Shown: positions 42,946 to 51,887 of the stretch, piece after piece
How positions within the stretch are numbered: position 1 is the first letter of the stretch
Layout of the letters: each line of letters begins with the position of its first letter
DNA from: Candidatus Blautia intestinavium
GTDB taxonomy: Bacteria > Bacillota > Clostridia > Lachnospirales > Lachnospiraceae
NCBI GenBank assembly: GCA_019113745.1
Contig: DXGV01000045.1
Coordinates: 1-64,000 of the forward strand
Length of the DNA stretch: 64,000 bases
Reading direction: 5' to 3'
Notes under the pieces: model-generated
What the model was told of the DNA's origin: nothing
Seen by the model: only the letters and a program-made list of their open reading frames with translations
Database searches by the model: none
Translations under genes and position numbers: made by a program

Positions 42946-43842
42946 TTACAGAGAAAACAGATACTCCAGCGGAAGCGTATGGATCTTCTGATATTCTTCC
43001 GCAGTACAGGCGCTGTTCTCCTCATCCTCCGCCGAAGGGATTTCTATACGGAAAGATGGCTGACGGAAAACTTCCGCATAAAACTGCTCCGGAGAACCTC
43101 CGCCGGATACATCTGGAATATCTTTCTTTTCCATGTCCAATGTATATTTTTCCATACGGAATCCCGCCCTCTTCTGAAGATGCCTGGCCAGACGGTAGCT
43201 TTTCTGATTTGCGGAAAATGACTGTGGCTGCCGGAAATAGACGATCCTTCTCCCGGCATGTCCAAAGGACAGCAGGCCTCTTCCTGTATATTCCTGGAAA
43301 ATACGGATCAGAGCCTTTGTTTCATTTTCGCTGGCAGGCTGCTGATAAATCTTTTTCCTTCTGTAATAATTGGTCGGAAAATTTTTCTGTATGTCCATTC
43401 CTCTTGCGTTGCATACATAATTCCGGCATGAAATATCCTGCATCCTGAGCATCTGACGGTATATCGGGTTCCGGATCACTGTAAAATCCTTTTCATATAT
43501 TTCATAGCCATCGGGATTCAGCACCGGTATAAAGCAAAGCTTCCAGTCTTCCAGGAGCTGCCGGACGTCATAAATCTCTTCCAGGCTCCACTTACATTCC
43601 CAGGCCTTTACATATTCCTGTATCATCCACAAAAGATAAGTAGGCATCAGTCTCTCTGTTCCGCACAGGCCCGCCAGACAAAACACAGCTTCCTCCCCGG
43701 TTCCCAGCTCCAGCATAGGGATCATCCTTTCGTCATGGCTCTTTCCGATCACGCGGAACTGCGCCACCTGCCCATATCGCTGCGCCGTCTCCCAAAGTGT
43801 ATAATAGATCGTCTCATAAGTACAGGCTGCCGTTTCTGTCAT
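42946..43842 (-). CDS. M14-like carboxypeptidase with altered zinc motif
   Basis: The 298-aa protein resembles zinc carboxypeptidases of the gamma-D-glutamyl-diaminopimelate type. The usual first motif (Gly-x-His-x-x-Glu) is GLCGTE here, with Cys in place of the first His ligand. LNPDGYE, the later His in SFGHAGRRIVYF and the catalytic Glu in PSFRIEIP are recognisable. No signal peptide is seen, so a cytosolic or spore-compartment role is possible. The start at 43842 has GGAGG upstream. Activity is uncertain. Confidence 0.8.
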   Translation of the reverse strand: MTETAACTYETIYYTLWETAQRYGQVAQFRVIGKSHDERMIPMLELGTGEEAVFCLAGLCGTERLMPTYLLWMIQEYVKAWECKWSLEEIYDVRQLLEDWKLCFIPVLNPDGYEIYEKDFTVIRNPIYRQMLRMQDISCRNYVCNARGMDIQKNFPTNYYRRKKIYQQPASENETKALIRIFQEYTGRGLLSFGHAGRRIVYFRQPQSFSANQKSYRLARHLQKRAGFRMEKYTLDMEKKDIPDVSGGGSPEQFYAEVFRQPSFRIEIPSAEDEENSACTAEEYQKIHTLPLEYLFSL

Positions 43843-43902
43843 CCGGACTCCTCCAATCCCTGTTTTATCAGTCACATGATTTCTTTACAGAGTAAATATA
43901 TG

Positions 43903-43932
43903 AAAAGAGACAGGCGTTCAGACCTGTCTCTT
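43903..43932 (-). terminator. Terminator of the surface-protein gene
   Basis: AAGAGACAGG pairs with CCTGTCTCTT around an eight-base loop; TTC follows on the minus strand. The stem is perfect, the T-run is short. Confidence 0.7.
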
Positions 43933-43943
43933 ATGAAAACAAT

Positions 43944-46271
43944 TTATGATTCTTTTTTACGCTTTCTGACGAGGATATATCCTCCGGCCGCCAGAGATAA
44001 AGCCGCCAGGGCAGACATCGTACCGACAGGAGAGGGGTCGGCGGTCGAAACTGCGGATTTCGAAGATGAGCCGCTGTCCTTGGAGCTTGCTCCCTCCGTC
44101 GTCACCAGATCTACTCCGTAGCCATAGCCATCATCCTCTCCCGGAATCGTGGTGACATTATTTTCCGTCTTCCAGGCATCCAGTTCCTCATCTGTAATCT
44201 CCGCAGACCGGAACTGAGTAACCATATAATCTACAATGTCTGTATCTATCCAGTCGGAACCGTTATATGCCTGCTTCTTAAAGAAAATATACATATTATA
44301 GGTAGCCGCCTGACGGATTCCGCTTACAGATCCGATTCTCCATGTGGTATTTTTCTGAGAATCCGTAGGATTCTGAGATGTACTCCAGTACAGGGGAATC
44401 CATCTCTCATCTCCTGTTACATAAGGCTGGCTGTCATTCTGTCCCGCACCCGTCACCTGAAATTCGTAGAAGGTGCTCGGATAGAACTTCAGCGGTTCCT
44501 CCAGTCCTGTAACCGTGCTTTCCGTAACAGAATAGGTTTTCGGTACCCGGGATGTATTAGAATCTGCTGCCGGACGTTTGTCTTTAAAAGCCACCTTTTT
44601 TCCGTTTAAGTTCACAGGATAATTCAGCACATTTCCTAAAACTCTTATTTTTGCAGTACCTGAATTCGACTTAGCCACAATGCCAAAGCTAAAATCTTCA
44701 TCTCCTACATCCTTCAATGTTACTGTAAATTTTGTATTGGCACTTGCCGAATGAACCAGCTGAGTCTCGTGATAATAATCTTTTAATATTTCATCTTCTG
44801 TTATACCGGCTTTTCCGACAAAATAATACCATTTACAATCCTCAGAAACTGTTACATCTACAGAAATTGTATTATGGTTTATCCACTTTAGTGTAGTAGT
44901 ATGGATAGAAATAGAAAACTTATCATCTGTTGGTTTATCCGGTTTTGTTGTGGGTGTCGGCGTAGCGGTGGCCGCCGGGGTAGCTGTGGGCGCTGGTGTT
45001 CCGGAAGGAGCTGCGCTCGGTGTAGGCGCCGGCGTTTCGCTTGCAGAAGCTACAGGCTTCAAAGCCGCGCTCTGGCCGTCTTCTCCCAGATTAATGGAAA
45101 AATCACCCGTATCGTAAGCGAACTGACCTGCTGCCGCCTGAAATACCTCTGTACTGACCTGAGTTCCATTTTCGTCACTTCCCGCCTTCAGGACGATCCT
45201 CTGGTCTGCGGCGTCAGCCGCTGTCAGTAAAACAGAAGAACCTGTCATTTCTCCCATAACTACTGCCGCCGCATTATTATCCAGATAAAGGTTTGCTCCG
45301 TTATTATCCTTTACGGAAACAGTTCCCCTCACGGCAATATCATTCTTTGTATAAACGGCGCCTTTTTCACCTTTATTTCCGGTTATCGTTCCTCCCTGAA
45401 GAACGATGCTTCCGCCTTCATTTGTCACAGCGCCGCCGGGAGCGGAAGAATTATTATTCGTCATCGTGACGCCCTGGAAAAGCCCGAACGCTCCTCCCTC
45501 TGTCACATGGACGATAGCTCCTGTGGAATCTGCCGTTCCGCCGTCAACAGTCATGGAAAAGCCGTCTTCTGTGGCAAACTGCAACTCGCTGTTTGTCCCG
45601 GAAACAGCAAACATGTCTCCTGTCAGAGGTGTTCCACTGCTGTCTGATCCCCGACCGATTAATATATTGGCCGCAGCCTTAATGCAAACCTTTTTGCCTG
45701 AAACGTTCACAGTATTTGAGAGAGCCAACTGCTGAGTGATCTCAATCACTGTAGCTTTTTCATCTTCTGCTCCCGTCGCTGCCGGAACCGCGTCTACAGC
45801 CTCCTGAAGGCTATTATAATAGTTTTTCATTTCTGATCCGTCTTCAGAAATCGTAGTAATGGAAATTCCTGTATCCTTTGCCGTATCCGGTGTTTCTGAA
45901 TCGTCTGCCGCCGACAGGTCTTCCGCCTGGGGAGACGCCGCTGTATTTTCCTGCAAAACCGGCGTCTCCGTCGCTGTATTTTCAACAGCCGGCGTCTGAG
46001 ACGGCTCTGCCGATCCTTCGGGAGACTGGGTTGGTTCCGCCGGCGTTTCTGTCGGTTCTGCCGGAGCTTCTGTCACCGTATTATCTGCAGTCTGCGTCTG
46101 TTCTTCCGGCTGAGCGGGATTTCCCGCAACCTCCCCGTCTGGTACGTTCGCGCCGCCTTCTGTTGTTTCAGAAACAGCCGCCGCGTCTTCTGCCGCCCAT
46201 ACGGCAGAAGGAACAGTTCCCGCAGCCAGCGTTCCTGCCAAAAGAATTGCATATAGTTGTTTTTTTCTCAA
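43944..46271 (-). CDS. Large secreted cell-surface protein, probably wall-anchored
   Basis: The 775-aa protein has a signal peptide (1-26, ending AVWA), a Pro/Thr/Glu-rich segment (about 30-135), a region of short beta-rich repeats (about 165-390; NNNSSAPGGAVTNEGG, GGTITGNKGEKGA) like pectin-lyase-type helices, a second Pro/Thr/Ala linker (about 412-445), a beta-rich domain (about 446-710) and a tail with VSTADPSP, a hydrophobic helix and RKRKK. The tail is like a diverged sortase signal (TGDxSP type). The start codon is TTG behind GGAGG. Host-surface or glycan contact is a guess. Confidence 0.82.
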   Translation of the reverse strand: MRKKQLYAILLAGTLAAGTVPSAVWAAEDAAAVSETTEGGANVPDGEVAGNPAQPEEQTQTADNTVTEAPAEPTETPAEPTQSPEGSAEPSQTPAVENTATETPVLQENTAASPQAEDLSAADDSETPDTAKDTGISITTISEDGSEMKNYYNSLQEAVDAVPAATGAEDEKATVIEITQQLALSNTVNVSGKKVCIKAAANILIGRGSDSSGTPLTGDMFAVSGTNSELQFATEDGFSMTVDGGTADSTGAIVHVTEGGAFGLFQGVTMTNNNSSAPGGAVTNEGGSIVLQGGTITGNKGEKGAVYTKNDIAVRGTVSVKDNNGANLYLDNNAAAVVMGEMTGSSVLLTAADAADQRIVLKAGSDENGTQVSTEVFQAAAGQFAYDTGDFSINLGEDGQSAALKPVASASETPAPTPSAAPSGTPAPTATPAATATPTPTTKPDKPTDDKFSISIHTTTLKWINHNTISVDVTVSEDCKWYYFVGKAGITEDEILKDYYHETQLVHSASANTKFTVTLKDVGDEDFSFGIVAKSNSGTAKIRVLGNVLNYPVNLNGKKVAFKDKRPAADSNTSRVPKTYSVTESTVTGLEEPLKFYPSTFYEFQVTGAGQNDSQPYVTGDERWIPLYWSTSQNPTDSQKNTTWRIGSVSGIRQAATYNMYIFFKKQAYNGSDWIDTDIVDYMVTQFRSAEITDEELDAWKTENNVTTIPGEDDGYGYGVDLVTTEGASSKDSGSSSKSAVSTADPSPVGTMSALAALSLAAGGYILVRKRKKES

Positions 46272-46316
46272 TTTCAGTCCTCCAATATGACAATCGTCTA
46301 ATTACAAAAACATTCA

Positions 46317-47567
46317 TTACTGCCGTATCTGACCGTTTCCGTAAATAATATATTTTGTAGTTGTCAGCGCCAGCAGCCCCATCGGCCCTCTTGCGTGAAG
46401 CTTCTGGGTGCTGATCCCGATTTCCGCTCCATATCCGAATTCAAATCCATCTGTGAAACGTGTGGAGGCATTGACATATACCGCCGCCGCGTCCACTTCG
46501 TCAAGGAATTTCTGGGCGTTTGTATAATTATCGGTAATGATCGCTTCCGAATGCCCGGTATTATAACGGTTGATGTGAGCGATCGCTTCGTCTACAGAAT
46601 ACACCACTTTGATAGAGAGAATGTAATCCAGATATTCCCTTCCCCAGTCTTCTTCCACAGCGGGAACTGCTCCCGGCATCAAAGCCATAGCCTCCTTGTC
46701 AGCCCGCATTTCCACATGTTTTTCCTTCAGGCGTTCTGCCAGCACGGGAAGCAGGGCGTCTTTCACACTGTTATGTACAAGCAGGGACTCGCAGGCATTG
46801 CATACGCCCACCCGCTGGGTTTTCGCATTCATAATGATATCCGCAGCCATGGAAAGATCCGCCGTTTCGTCTACATAAATATGGCAGTTCCCGGTGCCGG
46901 TCTCAATAACAGGAATCGTACTCTGATTTACCACAGCCCGGATCAGTCCTTTTCCGCCTCTGGGGATCAGAACGTCCACATACTGGTTCATTTTCATGAA
47001 TTCTCCGGCTGTTTCTCTGGAAGTATCCTCAATAAGCTGCACAGCGTTTTCTGTAATATTATGTTCCTTCAATGTCTCCCGGATACATTTTACGATGGCC
47101 TGATTAGAATGGATCGCGTCGCTTCCGCCTTTCAGGATAACTGCGTTCCCTGTTTTAAAGCAAAGACCGAAGGCGTCTGCGGTAACATTAGGACGCGCCT
47201 CGTAAATGATACCGATCACTCCCAGCGGAACACGTTTCTGTCCGATCAGAAGTCCGTTGGGGCGTTTTTTCATCCCAAGCACTTCTCCAATAGGATCTTC
47301 CAGTTCTGCAAGCTGGCGGAGTCCTTCCGACATTCCTTCTATCCTCTCCTTTGTCAGAAGCAGCCTGTCCACCAGGCTCTCCGGCATCTGGTTCTTTCTT
47401 CCGTTTTCCACATCCTGTTCATTAGCTTTGATAAGAAGCTCCGCCTTATCTTCCAGTTGTCCGGCAACTGCAAGAAGCACTTCGTTCTTCTTGTTTGTTG
47501 AAAGAGAACGAAGCGTCACCTCGGCTTCCTTTGCGTTTTTTCCCATCTTTTCCAGCATTTCATTCAT
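46317..47567 (-). CDS. proA: Glutamate-5-semialdehyde dehydrogenase
   Basis: Second step of proline synthesis, reduction of glutamyl-5-phosphate. The 416-aa protein has [19 protein letters not shown], the catalytic cysteine in [15 protein letters not shown] and [29 protein letters not shown] precedes the ATG. It is separated from proB by two small genes on the same strand, which is less usual than a direct proBA pair. Confidence 0.97.
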   Translation of the reverse strand: MNEMLEKMGKNAKEAEVTLRSLSTNKKNEVLLAVAGQLEDKAELLIKANEQDVENGRKNQMPESLVDRLLLTKERIEGMSEGLRQLAELEDPIGEVLGMKKRPNGLLIGQKRVPLGVIGIIYEARPNVTADAFGLCFKTGNAVILKGGSDAIHSNQAIVKCIRETLKEHNITENAVQLIEDTSRETAGEFMKMNQYVDVLIPRGGKGLIRAVVNQSTIPVIETGTGNCHIYVDETADLSMAADIIMNAKTQRVGVCNACESLLVHNSVKDALLPVLAERLKEKHVEMRADKEAMALMPGAVPAVEEDWGREYLDYILSIKVVYSVDEAIAHINRYNTGHSEAIITDNYTNAQKFLDEVDAAAVYVNASTRFTDGFEFGYGAEIGISTQKLHARGPMGLLALTTTKYIIYGNGQIRQ

Positions 47568-47647
47568 GAAGGCGCCCTCCTTTGACTATACTTTCTGATT
47601 CTTTTTCGGATCTGTTCTTCCAGCCGTTTTTCTGTCCGGAATTATTT

Positions 47648-48217
47648 TCACATACTCCCTGTTGCGGGGAATCTCAAAACTTCTTTCTCTGTTACAATGA
47701 TTTCCGGAGATATGTCCGTAGGCTCCGACGGCACTGCCGGGAATATCTGAAAATCAAAGGCCACGGCCACTCTTCTGATTCCCGGATGCTTCTCCAGGAA
47801 CCGGTCGTAAAATCCGCCCCCATAGCCTACCCGGTGTCCGCTTCTGTCAAAGGCCACTCCGGGCATGATCATCAGAGCGTCCTCCCAACTGACAATCTCT
47901 CCTTCTTCCGGTTCCGGAATTCCGAAATACCCCGGTTTCAGTTGGCCGAAATCCGTCAGGCGGCAAAAAAACATGTCCTTCCCTTCAACCTTTGGAACTG
48001 CCACCGCTTTTCCCGCCTTCCATGCTTCCTCTGTCAGAAACCGTGTCATCACCTCATGGTTATAATCCGCGTACACCAGAATACGGCCGGCTTCCTGAAA
48101 TTCCACAAGCTCCGTTACCCGCCGCGTGATCTCCCGGCTCCACTTTTCTATATTTTCATCGGAACAGGATTTTCTCAGAGCAAAAACCTGTTTTCTAATG
48201 GCTCTTTTTTCTTCCAT
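47648..48217 (-). CDS. 5-formyltetrahydrofolate cyclo-ligase
   Basis: Converts 5-formyl-THF to 5,10-methenyl-THF with ATP. The 189-aa protein has the basic N-terminus RAIRKQVFALRK, the PKVEGKDMFF segment, and the ATP/folate motif GVAFDRSGHRVGYGGGFYDRFL. The ATG at 48217 is better than the upstream GTG, since AGGTG lies ahead. It overlaps ynzC by 23 bases and lies between proB and proA. Confidence 0.95.
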   Translation of the reverse strand: MEEKRAIRKQVFALRKSCSDENIEKWSREITRRVTELVEFQEAGRILVYADYNHEVMTRFLTEEAWKAGKAVAVPKVEGKDMFFCRLTDFGQLKPGYFGIPEPEEGEIVSWEDALMIMPGVAFDRSGHRVGYGGGFYDRFLEKHPGIRRVAVAFDFQIFPAVPSEPTDISPEIIVTEKEVLRFPATGSM

Positions 48218-48416
48218 ATTTTTCACCTAGATTTGTAATGCTTCCATCTGCTTCTTTAATATCAATATTATCAAGCTGGGTCCTGAGATTCATGCGGATC
48301 GTAGCCAGATACTCTTTTCTCAGCGCAGCCTGCTCTTTTTTTTCCTCTTCTGTAAGTCCCACGCTTTTGGCTTTATGGGCCAGGGTATTGATCCTGTCGA
48401 TTTTAATATTATCCAT
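48195..48416 (-). CDS. ynzC: UPF0291 / YnzC-family small protein
   Basis: The 73-aa protein matches the DUF896 family (INTLAHKAKSVGLTEEEKKE; ALRKEYLATIRMNLRTQLDN). In Bacillus ynzC belongs to an SOS-linked operon; here it lies between proB and the cyclo-ligase and no LexA box was found nearby. Function unknown. Confidence 0.9.
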   Translation of the reverse strand: MDNIKIDRINTLAHKAKSVGLTEEEKKEQAALRKEYLATIRMNLRTQLDNIDIKEADGSITNLGEKYGRKKSH

Positions 48417-48425
48417 AAGTTCCTC

Positions 48426-49298
48426 CTACATCAGTTTTTCGATATAATCGATCAGATAAAATTCTTCTTTTTTATTCTGAACAAAAAGCGTTCCATACCT
48501 GCGTCCTTCTATGATCTTATGGATCACATGGAAATCCGCCCCATTGGCGATCACCATATCCGCCCCTGCCGCAGTAGCGATCTCCGCGGCGGTAAGCTTG
48601 GTCGCCATGCCGCCGGTTCCCACCTTGCTGACGGAACCTTTTCCCATGCTAAGAAGCTTTTCGTCCAGAGTCTCCACCGTATCTATAAATTTGGCGTCCG
48701 GATTTGTATTTGGGTCATCTGTAAAAAGCCCGTCAATATCGGAGAGCAGGATCAGAAGATCCGCCCCGATCAGCGCGGCGATCACCGCAGAAAGCGTGTC
48801 GTTGTCGCCGAAAGCGTCAAGAAATTCCAGCTCGTAACTGGAGATCGAGTCGTTCTCATTTACCACCGGAATCGCGTCCAGCCGGAGAAGCTCCTCAAAG
48901 GTATTTCTGGCATGCATTCTGTTTACATTGTTGACCATTGTATTTTTCGTCATCAATATCTGAGCGGCTGTCTGATTATATTCGGAAAAAAGCTTCTGGT
49001 AGATCATCATCAGCCTTGCCTGTCCCACTGCCGAGCAGGCCTGCTTTACCTTCAGCTCCCTGGGCCGTTCTTTAAGTCCCAGTACTGTAGATCCTACAGC
49101 CACGGCTCCGGAGGTGACAAGCACCACGTTTTTCCCCTGGTTATGAAGGTCGCTCAGCTCCCGTACAAGGACCTCCACCTTCCTTAAGTCAAGTTTTCCA
49201 GTTTCTTTATGGATCAGGGAGGAAGAACCTACCTTGATCACAATGCGCTTTTTATCTTTCAGTAATTCCCGGTAATTCATTGTTGTCTGTCTCTCCAT
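48426..49298 (-). CDS. proB: Glutamate 5-kinase, PUA-less form
   Basis: First step of proline synthesis. The 290-aa protein has the kinase domain only (RIVIKVGSSSL; NENDSISS; GDNDTLSA; GTGGMATKLTAA) and lacks the RNA-binding-like PUA domain of longer ProB. The ATG at 49298 lies two bases after the DUF3048 stop with AGGA upstream; an in-frame ATG at 49280 is a second option. Confidence 0.96.
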   Translation of the reverse strand: MERQTTMNYRELLKDKKRIVIKVGSSSLIHKETGKLDLRKVEVLVRELSDLHNQGKNVVLVTSGAVAVGSTVLGLKERPRELKVKQACSAVGQARLMMIYQKLFSEYNQTAAQILMTKNTMVNNVNRMHARNTFEELLRLDAIPVVNENDSISSYELEFLDAFGDNDTLSAVIAALIGADLLILLSDIDGLFTDDPNTNPDAKFIDTVETLDEKLLSMGKGSVSKVGTGGMATKLTAAEIATAAGADMVIANGADFHVIHKIIEGRRYGTLFVQNKKEEFYLIDYIEKLM

Positions 49299-49300
49299 AT

Positions 49301-50356
49301 CTATTCCTGTGCCGCAGATTCCTGCCGGCCGTTTTTATCCCAGTAAGTGATATCTGTGATCCTGTCATCCTGGACGATCTCCACCCAGGTAACGCCGGGA
49401 TTCAGTTTTACCTCCTGGTTATCCATGGTAATATAGTGCGTGATCCCCCATGGAGAATCCTTCTGCCAGCGGATATCTATCGCTTTTCCCCTGGTGATAT
49501 ATTTTCCCATGCCTCCGGAGTTGCCGTTGCCGTCTGTGATCGTGTCGATTTTCTTATAGGTGGTTCCCTCATAGGTGGTTACATCCGAATATTGTACCAG
49601 GATATTGTCGCAGGTAAGCTGCTCTCCTGTAAGCTCGTCGATCTGCGGCCCGCCGAACTGGAAGCGGCTGTATTTTTTTGTCTCTGGATCATAGACAAAC
49701 CACGGATGGTTGTTAGTATAATTGTCAAAGTGTACCTCGTCCGCCGTCCGCCCGCCTGGAAGGGTGTTTTCCGTTCCTTCCTCTGCAAAAACATAGTGGC
49801 CTTCATAACCTTCCTTCAGCTCTCTGCGATATCCCATTTTGTCGATTCCCTGCTGCAGAAGCTCATATGTCGTATAAGCATTGTGAGGAGCCACCCGGTC
49901 GCTGCTTCTGAAATAACAGGTGCTTCCAAGCTTCACTCCGTTCAGGTTGTCGATCAGGTGCTGCTCAAAATACGGCAGGGCAAAGGCCGACTGTCCGTAG
50001 TGGGCATAAATAGCGTCAAACTCATTTGCATAGAAAATATAATAATCCCGGCAGCTTCTCACAGAGCCGATCCGCTCCAGATCCCCGTAATCCTCAAAAA
50101 TTCCCATAAGCCGGGTGATATCTCCCTCTACGGGAGCCTCGTATACCACTCCGGCGCTGGCGATGCCGCTCTGGGGACAGCCTTCCCGGATATTGTTGAG
50201 CATAACGGCCACAGGCCGGACGCGCCCTATGGATTCCGGCACATCCAGACCTGTAAGATAACTTTTTACCATAGTTTCCGTTTCCGCCGCCTGCACGGAC
50301 AGAGGGCATATTCCAAGAAGCAGGGCTGCCGCCGCCGCCAGAATTTTCTTTTTCAT
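49301..50356 (-). CDS. DUF3048 (YerB-like) exported protein
   Basis: The 351-aa protein has a signal peptide (1-23, LLLGICPLSVQA) without a lipobox cysteine, then the DUF3048 domains (RPVAVMLNNIREGCPQSGIA; GSVRSCRDYYIFYANEFDAI; YAHYGQS). It is therefore probably secreted rather than a lipoprotein as Bacillus YerB is. Function unknown. It sits between ybeY and proB. Confidence 0.88.
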   Translation of the reverse strand: MKKKILAAAAALLLGICPLSVQAAETETMVKSYLTGLDVPESIGRVRPVAVMLNNIREGCPQSGIASAGVVYEAPVEGDITRLMGIFEDYGDLERIGSVRSCRDYYIFYANEFDAIYAHYGQSAFALPYFEQHLIDNLNGVKLGSTCYFRSSDRVAPHNAYTTYELLQQGIDKMGYRRELKEGYEGHYVFAEEGTENTLPGGRTADEVHFDNYTNNHPWFVYDPETKKYSRFQFGGPQIDELTGEQLTCDNILVQYSDVTTYEGTTYKKIDTITDGNGNSGGMGKYITRGKAIDIRWQKDSPWGITHYITMDNQEVKLNPGVTWVEIVQDDRITDITYWDKNGRQESAAQE

Positions 50357-50370
50357 ATGTGTCTTCCCTT

Positions 50371-50865
50371 CTATCTGTTGATTCCCAGCTCCTTTAACGC
50401 CTCCGACTGTTTTTTCTCCATTACCGCCGCTTCTTCGGGCTCCATATGGTCATAACCCAGAAGATGCAGCATACTGTGGGCGAAAAGGAAGCTGAACTCT
50501 CTCTCTGTACTGTGTCCGTATTCCTCCGCCTGGGAGTATACTTTGTCAACAGAAATCATCACATCTCCCAGGAGAAGCTCCCCTGTATCCAGGTCAAAGT
50601 AAATGTCTTTTCCCTCTACAAAAGAATAATCCGCCGGTGCAGGAAAAGGGATCATTGGAAAAGATAACACGTCCGTTGGCGCTCCCACAGAACGGAACTG
50701 GGAATTTACATTTTTAATCTCTTCGTTGTCCGTCAGTATCAGATTGACAGACACTTCATAAGGGCAGTTTTCAGACTTTAAGATCTGTCCTGCCACCTGA
50801 TCCGCCAGTTTCGTATAATCAATGTCCAGCTCTCTGTCTGTTTCATAGTCGATGAGTATTGTCAT
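50371..50865 (-). CDS. ybeY: Endoribonuclease YbeY (rRNA maturation)
   Basis: Zinc-dependent RNase for 16S rRNA 3'-end maturation and ribosome quality control. The 164-aa protein has the metal site H-x3-H-x5-H in AHSMLHLLGYDHMEPEE, and the ADVLSF-like TDVLSFPM block. The start follows AAGGAGG. phoH lies directly upstream, as in most Firmicutes. Confidence 0.96.
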   Translation of the reverse strand: MTILIDYETDRELDIDYTKLADQVAGQILKSENCPYEVSVNLILTDNEEIKNVNSQFRSVGAPTDVLSFPMIPFPAPADYSFVEGKDIYFDLDTGELLLGDVMISVDKVYSQAEEYGHSTEREFSFLFAHSMLHLLGYDHMEPEEAAVMEKKQSEALKELGINR

Positions 50866-50891
50866 ATGTCCTCCTTCGCTTCCGGAAAATC

Positions 50892-51887
50892 CTATCCCCT
50901 CCGGCCAGGTTTTCTCGGCGTCTTCTGCTTCTTTTCATAGGCGTCGTATGCCTGTACGATCTGCTGTACCAGAGGATGACGTACCACATCCTTGCTGGTA
51001 AGCTGGCAGAATCCGATATCCTCTATTTTTTTCAGAACCTTCATGGCCACGTCCAGCCCCGATACCGCGTCTCTTGGAAGATCTTTCTGGGAAGTATCTC
51101 CTGTGATAATAACCTTTGATCCAAAACCGATTCTTGTAAGGAACATTTTCATCTGAGCCGGAGTGGTATTCTGCGCCTCATCAAGAATGATAAAAGCGTT
51201 GTCAAGCGTCCGTCCTCTCATATATGCCAGAGGAGCCACCTCGATCAGGCCTTTTTCCATATTTTTGGCAAAGCTGTCGGCTCCCATGATCTGATACAGC
51301 GCGTCGTAGAGGGGCCGCAGATAAGGATCCACCTTGCTCTGAAGATCCCCAGGAAGAAATCCCAGCTTCTCCCCGGCTTCTATCGCCGGTCTCGTAAGAA
51401 TGATCCTGCTCACTTCCTCGTTCCGGAAAGCGGTGACCGCCATAGCCATGGCAAGATAAGTTTTTCCAGTACCTGCCGGCCCTATGCCGAAAACGATCAT
51501 TTTTTTCCGGATCTGCTCCACATATTCCTTCTGACCCAGAGTCTTTGGTTTAATAGGGCGTCCCTGAATGGTATTGCAGATAAAATCCCTGTCAATCTCC
51601 GTAAGCACCTGGTTTCTCTGCTCCATGGCGAGAGACAGGGCATAGGTAACATTCTGCTTTGTAATAGTATTTCCTCTTTTCGCCAGCGTTACAAGCTCCT
51701 CCAGCAGCTTTTTCGTCTGGGAAGCGCTCTGCTCTGTGCCGAGTATTTTAAGAATGCCGTCTCTTGAAATCAAAGTGACATTCAGCGTCCGTTCAATCAG
51801 TTTCAAATGTTCATCAAACTGTCCGAATACATTTCCCTCCAGATCCGCCGGGATCTGGACGTGCAGCTCGATAATACTGTTAGCCAT
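50892..51887 (-). CDS. phoH: PhoH-family ATPase
   Basis: P-loop ATPase of 331 aa with an N-terminal KH-like region (about 1-110) and the PhoH core: Walker A GPAGTGKTYLA, LTRPAIEAGEKLGFLPGD, Walker B IILDEAQNTTP and the RIGFGSKVIITGD sensor. The role in RNA metabolism is inferred from its constant pairing with ybeY. Its ATG overlaps the yqfD stop by eight bases. Confidence 0.95.
   Translation of the reverse strand: MANSIIELHVQIPADLEGNVFGQFDEHLKLIERTLNVTLISRDGILKILGTEQSASQTKKLLEELVTLAKRGNTITKQNVTYALSLAMEQRNQVLTEIDRDFICNTIQGRPIKPKTLGQKEYVEQIRKKMIVFGIGPAGTGKTYLAMAMAVTAFRNEEVSRIILTRPAIEAGEKLGFLPGDLQSKVDPYLRPLYDALYQIMGADSFAKNMEKGLIEVAPLAYMRGRTLDNAFIILDEAQNTTPAQMKMFLTRIGFGSKVIITGDTSQKDLPRDAVSGLDVAMKVLKKIEDIGFCQLTSKDVVRHPLVQQIVQAYDAYEKKQKTPRKPGRRG

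Noticed and set aside
46395-47501. 368-codon plus-strand frame opposite proA
   Set aside because: Long only because of codon bias in proA; composition rich in His, Arg and Cys is typical of antisense frames.
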